Shown here piece by piece: positions 30,728 through 34,180 of a stretch of 34,180 bases of DNA. This DNA comes from Gordonibacter pamelaeae 7-10-1-b (GTDB lineage: Bacteria; Actinomycetota; Coriobacteriia; Coriobacteriales; Eggerthellaceae). The stretch is from NCBI RefSeq assembly GCF_000210055.1, contig NC_021021.1, positions 1,219,985 to 1,254,164 on the forward strand. Direction: 5' to 3'. Under the pieces are notes generated by a model. The model worked only from the letters and a program-made list of their open reading frames with translations, did not search any database and was not told where the DNA came from. A program made the position numbers and the translations under genes. Numbering within the stretch: position 1 is the stretch's first letter; each line of letters starts with the position of its first letter.

Positions 30728-32017
30728 TTAGTTCCAAGCCTCGCGGCCGGCAGCGGCCTTCTTGCCGATGTCGGTGCGGTACTGCTTGCCCTCGAAGTTG
30801 ATGAGGTTGCAGGCCTCGTAGGCCTTCTCCCGGGCGTCGTCGAACGAGTCGCCCAGCGCCACCACGTTGAGCACGCGGCCGCCGGCCGTGACCAGCTCGC
30901 CGTCGGCGTTGCGGGCCGTGCCGGCATGGAACACCGTCACGCCCTCCAGCTCCTCGGCCTCCTCGATGCCGAGGATGACCTTGCCCTTCTCGTAAGCGCC
31001 GGGGTAGCCCTCGCTGGCCAGCACCACGCACACGGCCCACTGCTCGCTCCAGCGCAGCTCGATGTCGTCGGGGCGGCCTTCCGCAACGGCCAGCACGATG
31101 TCCACGAGGTCGGCCTCCAGGCGCGGCAGCACGACCTGCGTCTCGGGATCGCCGAAGCGCGCGTTGAACTCCAGCACCTTCGGGCCTTCGGGCGTGAGCA
31201 TGAAGCCTCCGTACAGCACGCCGCGGTAATCGTTGGCGAAGTCGGTGGCCGTGGCGGCCGCGGACTGCTCCATGATCTCATGCATGGCGGCCAGCTCGTC
31301 GGCCGTCACGATGGGCACCGGCGAGTACACGCCCATGCCGCCCGTGTTCGGGCCGCGGTCGCCGTCGAAGGCGCGCTTGTGGTCTTGGGCCGTGGCCATG
31401 CAGTGGGCCTTGCCGCCGCTCACGAACGCGAGCAGCGAGCACTCGGGGCCGGTGAGGCATTCCTCTATGACCACGGTGGAGCCGGCCTGGCCGAACGCGC
31501 CATCGAAGCAGGAGCGCACGGCTTCTTCCGCCGTCTCCTTGTCCTCGGCCACGATGACGCCCTTGCCCGCCGCCAGGCCATCGGCCTTCACCACGACCGG
31601 GGCCTCCAGCGCGGACAGGTAGCCCAGCGCCGCCTCGAGGTCGTCGAAGCTGCCGTAGCGCGCGGTGGGAATGCCGTGGGCATCCATGAAGCGCTTGCTG
31701 AACGTCTTGCTTCCCTCAAGCTGGGCGCCCTGGGCATCGGGGCCGAACACGGCGATGCCGGCCTCGCGCAGCTCGTCGGCCACGCCCGCGACGAGCGGCG
31801 CCTCGGGGCCGATGACCACGAGCTGCACGTCGTGCTCCTCCACGAACGCCAGCACCGCGCGGCCGTCCTCGACGGCAAGATCGGGCACGTTGCGCGCGAT
31901 ATCCGCCGTGCCGCCGTTGCCGGGGGCCACGTAGAGCTTGTCCGTGCGCGGGGACTTCGCAAGCGACCACGCGATGGCATGCTCGCGGCCGCCGCCGCCC
32001 AACACCAAGATGTTCAT
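30728..32017 (-). CDS. purD: Phosphoribosylamine-glycine ligase PurD
   Basis: The 429-aa ATP-grasp enzyme joins phosphoribosylamine and glycine to GAR, step two of purine synthesis. The N-terminus MNILVLGGGGREHAI is the family hallmark, HSP-like GPNTGGMGVYSP and FNARFGDPETQ mark the ATP-grasp and metal site, and the rest aligns at the usual length. The ATG at 32017 follows AAAGGAACGG; an earlier in-frame ATG at 32032 has no such site. It lies 64 nt downstream of purA, probably in the same transcript, and ends at a strong terminator. Confidence 0.96.
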   Translation of the reverse strand: MNILVLGGGGREHAIAWSLAKSPRTDKLYVAPGNGGTADIARNVPDLAVEDGRAVLAFVEEHDVQLVVIGPEAPLVAGVADELREAGIAVFGPDAQGAQLEGSKTFSKRFMDAHGIPTARYGSFDDLEAALGYLSALEAPVVVKADGLAAGKGVIVAEDKETAEEAVRSCFDGAFGQAGSTVVIEECLTGPECSLLAFVSGGKAHCMATAQDHKRAFDGDRGPNTGGMGVYSPVPIVTADELAAMHEIMEQSAAATATDFANDYRGVLYGGFMLTPEGPKVLEFNARFGDPETQVVLPRLEADLVDIVLAVAEGRPDDIELRWSEQWAVCVVLASEGYPGAYEKGKVILGIEEAEELEGVTVFHAGTARNADGELVTAGGRVLNVVALGDSFDDAREKAYEACNLINFEGKQYRTDIGKKAAAGREAWN

Positions 32018-32041
32018 TGCCGTTCCTTTCAAAACCAGCGT

Positions 32042-32057
32042 TGTTTCACGTGAAACA
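32042..32057. promoter_or_regulatory. parS: parS site 4 (ParB-binding), purA-purD spacer
   Basis: This exact TGTTTCACGTGAAACA lies in the 64-nt gap between purA and purD, ~26 kb from the other three. It is intergenic but would be within the purA-purD transcript. Confidence 0.9.
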
Positions 32058-32081
32058 TTTTTCCGTCGATTCGGTTGCGCG

Positions 32082-33398
32082 CTAGCGATCCCACCCTCGC
32101 ATGATGGTTTGATCGCGATCGGGGCCCACGGCGATGATGCTGACCGGCACGCCGGTGATCTTCTCCAGATACTCCACGTAGCGCTGCGCGTTCTCGGGCA
32201 GCTCCTCGAAGGTGCGGCATTCGGTGATGTCGACGCCCTTCCAGCCGGGCAGCTCCTCGTACACGGGCTTCGCGTGGAACAGCACGCTCTGCTGCATGGG
32301 GAAGTAGTCGTATACCTTGCCCTCGCACTCGTAGGCCGTGCACACCTTGATGGTGTCGAAGGCGGAGAGCACGTCGAGCTTCGTAAGCGCCACGTCGGTG
32401 AGGCCGTTGACTTCGGCGGCGTAACGCGCGATGACGGCGTCGAACCAGCCGCAGCGGCGCTTGCGCCCCGTGGTCACGCCGAACTCGTGGCCCACCGCGC
32501 ACAGCGTCTCGCCGACCTCGGCCTCCTCGCCAACGCCCCCGTCCTCGGGGAAGCGCTGCTCCGTGGGGAACGGGCCCTCGCCCACGCGCGTGATGTAGGC
32601 CTTCTGGATGCCCAGCACGCGCTCGATGGCCGTGGGCCCCACGCCCGAGCCCGTAGCGGCGCCGCCGGCGCAGCACGACGAGCTGGTGACGTAGGGGTAT
32701 GTGCCGTGGTCGATGTCCAAGAGCGTGCCCTGCGCGCCCTCGAAGAGTATCGACTTGCCGGCGCGCAGGCCCTCGTTCAGCAGCTGGGCCGTCTCGGCCA
32801 TGTAGGGCTTGAGGATGCGCGCGTAGGGCAGGTACTCCTCGCAGATCTCGTCGACCGTGTAGGTGTGCAGACCGTAGATCTTCTGCAGCACGGGGTTCTT
32901 CTGCGCCAGCGCCGTCTCCAGCTTCAGGCGGAAGATCTTCTCGTCCAGCAGATCCTGGATGCGGATGCCCTTGCGGGCGGCCTTGTCCTGGTAGCACGGG
33001 CCGATGCCGCGCTTCGTGGTGCCGATCTTGTTCTCGCCCAGGCGCTTCTCGTCCGCGCCGTCGAAATCCTTGTGGTAGGGCATGATGACGTGCGCGTCGC
33101 AGCTGATCTTGAGGTTCTTGCAGGAGATGCCCTCGGCCTCCAGCATGGCCATCTCCTTGATGAGCACGCCGGGGTCCACCACCACGCCGTTGCCGATGAC
33201 CGGCACCGCGTGGTCGTACATGACGCCGGAGGGCATGAGGTGCAGCGCGAGCTTCTTATCGCCGTGGATGACCGTGTGGCCGGCGTTGTTGCCGCCTTGG
33301 TAGCGCACGACGAAATCGTATTCGCGTGCGATCAGGTCGGTTATCTTGCCTTTGCCTTCGTCTCCCCATTGGGCGCCGACGAGTACCGTGCTGGGCAT
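32082..33398 (-). CDS. purA: Adenylosuccinate synthetase PurA
   Basis: The 438-aa cytosolic GTP-dependent enzyme converts IMP and aspartate to adenylosuccinate on the way to [15 protein letters not shown] near residue 10 is the P-loop with catalytic Asp, and NNAGHTV near residue 37 carries the catalytic His. [15 protein letters not shown] and GWFDAV are further conserved segments. Length is normal and all motifs are intact. The ATG at 33398 follows AAAGGA. It is followed by parS site 4 and purD. Confidence 0.97.
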   Translation of the reverse strand: MPSTVLVGAQWGDEGKGKITDLIAREYDFVVRYQGGNNAGHTVIHGDKKLALHLMPSGVMYDHAVPVIGNGVVVDPGVLIKEMAMLEAEGISCKNLKISCDAHVIMPYHKDFDGADEKRLGENKIGTTKRGIGPCYQDKAARKGIRIQDLLDEKIFRLKLETALAQKNPVLQKIYGLHTYTVDEICEEYLPYARILKPYMAETAQLLNEGLRAGKSILFEGAQGTLLDIDHGTYPYVTSSSCCAGGAATGSGVGPTAIERVLGIQKAYITRVGEGPFPTEQRFPEDGGVGEEAEVGETLCAVGHEFGVTTGRKRRCGWFDAVIARYAAEVNGLTDVALTKLDVLSAFDTIKVCTAYECEGKVYDYFPMQQSVLFHAKPVYEELPGWKGVDITECRTFEELPENAQRYVEYLEKITGVPVSIIAVGPDRDQTIMRGWDR

Positions 33399-33462
33399 AT
33401 GGTTCGCATCCTTTCGCGCCCGCGCCTGCGCGCCGGGCCGTCAACCTATCCGCAGATTCATG

Positions 33463-33468
33463 ATTATA
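33463..33468 (-). promoter_or_regulatory. Promoter -10 of purA-purD
   Basis: A perfect TATAAT on the minus strand (33468-33463) abuts the stop codon of the upstream ATPase gene and is ~65 nt from the purA ATG. No good -35 is seen; it would lie inside the upstream gene. Confidence 0.5.
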
Positions 33469-34180
33469 TTACAGTTCCACAACGTTCAGCGCCGGATCGG
33501 CCGAGCGCATGGACTCTACTATTTCTTCATGGCAGGTGAACAGGATCACCTGGCGCGTGCGGGCCAGCTCGGCGAGCGCGCGGGCGGCGCCGACGCGGCG
33601 CCGGGCATCGAAGTTCACCAGGATATCGTCGGCCAGAATGGGGATGGAGCGGCCCACGTTGTCGGCCGTTATGAGCAGGGCGATGCGCAGCGCCAGGTAG
33701 AGCTGCTGGCACGTTCCCAGCGACAGGTGCACGGGCTCGCGTTCCGTCTTCACCGCATCCATCACCTGCAGCCGGCCCTCGGGCGTCATGGCCACCTTGA
33801 CCCAGCGCCCGTCGGTCATGAGCGAGAGCAGGCGGCTGGCCTGGCGGTACACCTCGGGCTGGCTCTTCGATTCCCATGCGGCGATGGCGGCCTCCAGCAT
33901 GCGCTTCGCCAGGAGCAGGCGGGCGTAGTCCTGGGCGCTCTCGTCTTGGCGCGTGCGCACCTGCTGGTAGCGCAGCTTCAACTCGTCGAATCGGTGCGCG
34001 TGCTTGGCTTGGGAGAGCTCCTGCTTCAGCTCGCCGTAGCGGCGGTTCAGGCTCTCGCTGGTCTCCAACAGGCCGACGCGCTGCCTGGTGCGCTGGTCGA
34101 TGGCGGCGTCCACGTCCTCCACGGTGGCGCCGTCGCGCAGGCCGGCGCGCTCGACGGCACGGGCGCGCTGGCGCTCGATG
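33469..34180 (-). CDS. YhaN/SbcC-like ATPase, C-terminal part (runs off window)
   Basis: The open frame continues past the right edge, so at least 236 C-terminal residues are present and the N-terminal Walker A lies outside. A coiled coil (LNRRYGELKQELSQAKHAHRF and following) leads into the ABC-type head: signature LSLGTCQQLYLALRIALL, Walker B IPILADDILVNFD, and a final FTCHEE with the switch His. This arrangement is that of YhaN, a RecN/SbcC-like protein probably acting in DNA double-strand-break processing together with the nuclease YhaO. The partner should lie right of the window or elsewhere. The purA promoter overlaps its end. Confidence 0.85.
   Translation of the reverse strand, partial: IERQRARAVERAGLRDGATVEDVDAAIDQRTRQRVGLLETSESLNRRYGELKQELSQAKHAHRFDELKLRYQQVRTRQDESAQDYARLLLAKRMLEAAIAAWESKSQPEVYRQASRLLSLMTDGRWVKVAMTPEGRLQVMDAVKTEREPVHLSLGTCQQLYLALRIALLITADNVGRSIPILADDILVNFDARRRVGAARALAELARTRQVILFTCHEEIVESMRSADPALNVVEL

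Noticed and set aside
31938-33539. 533-codon plus-strand frame
   Set aside because: It is antisense to purA; it begins inside purD and has no recognisable domain.
1-34180. Replication origin, insertion sequence or prophage
   Set aside because: No DnaA-box cluster, transposase, integrase or phage gene was seen; origin proximity is inferred only from parS.

Overview
The window looks like chromosomal DNA of a high-GC, anaerobic, monoderm actinobacterium, most likely class Coriobacteriia (Eggerthella/Gordonibacter-like). The class call is an inference from gene style: oxygen-sensitive indolepyruvate:ferredoxin oxidoreductase, a HemN-type radical SAM protein, a Gram-positive type IV pilus (T4P) locus without a secretin, and many surface/GGDEF proteins. 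No rRNA or other decisive marker is present. Four exact copies of the ParB site parS (TGTTTCACGTGAAACA) suggest the window lies in the origin-proximal part of the chromosome.

Layout, left to right. (1) 1-262: gene-free, dense in hairpins. (2) 263-5711, minus strand: arylacetate metabolism. iorA and iorB overlap and oxidise aryl-pyruvates to aryl-acetyl-CoA; paaK (phenylacetate-CoA ligase) lies downstream, separated by a diguanylate cyclase gene with its own promoter. Three perfect parS sites lie in or just before iorA, and a degenerate one lies at its 3' end. (3) 5712-7785: purE, a TetR-type regulator diverging from tatA with a 23-bp perfect palindrome between them, and a tRNA-Phe with strong promoter and terminator. 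(4) 8009-10615, plus strand: a large membrane diguanylate cyclase with two periplasmic-binding-protein-like sensor domains. Its stop codon overlaps that of the last pilus gene. (5) 10612-29230, minus strand: an 18.6-kb type IV pilus locus. In transcription order it encodes a giant 534-aa prepilin, an 81-aa orphan, a 2283-aa secreted beta-helix adhesin, PilX-, PilV- and PilW-like minor prepilins, PilB, PilT, PilC, the major pilin PilA, a terminator, a small prepilin, PilD, PilM, PilN and PilO. (6) 29354-34180, minus strand: HemN-like radical SAM enzyme, purD, a fourth parS, purA and the C-terminal part of a YhaN-type ATPase running off the window.

How it fits together. The pilus locus has an extension ATPase, a retraction ATPase, platform, assembly proteins, peptidase, pilins and a presumed tip complex, so it probably makes a retractable pilus carrying a giant adhesin. 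The adhesin occupies the place that pilY1 has in proteobacterial minor-pilin operons. PilB carries two tandem RLG...ALxxQ motifs typical of c-di-GMP-binding MshEN domains, and two diguanylate cyclases are in the window, one convergent with pilO. This suggests a route from an extracellular ligand through c-di-GMP to pilus extension. purE, purD and purA are housekeeping purine genes.
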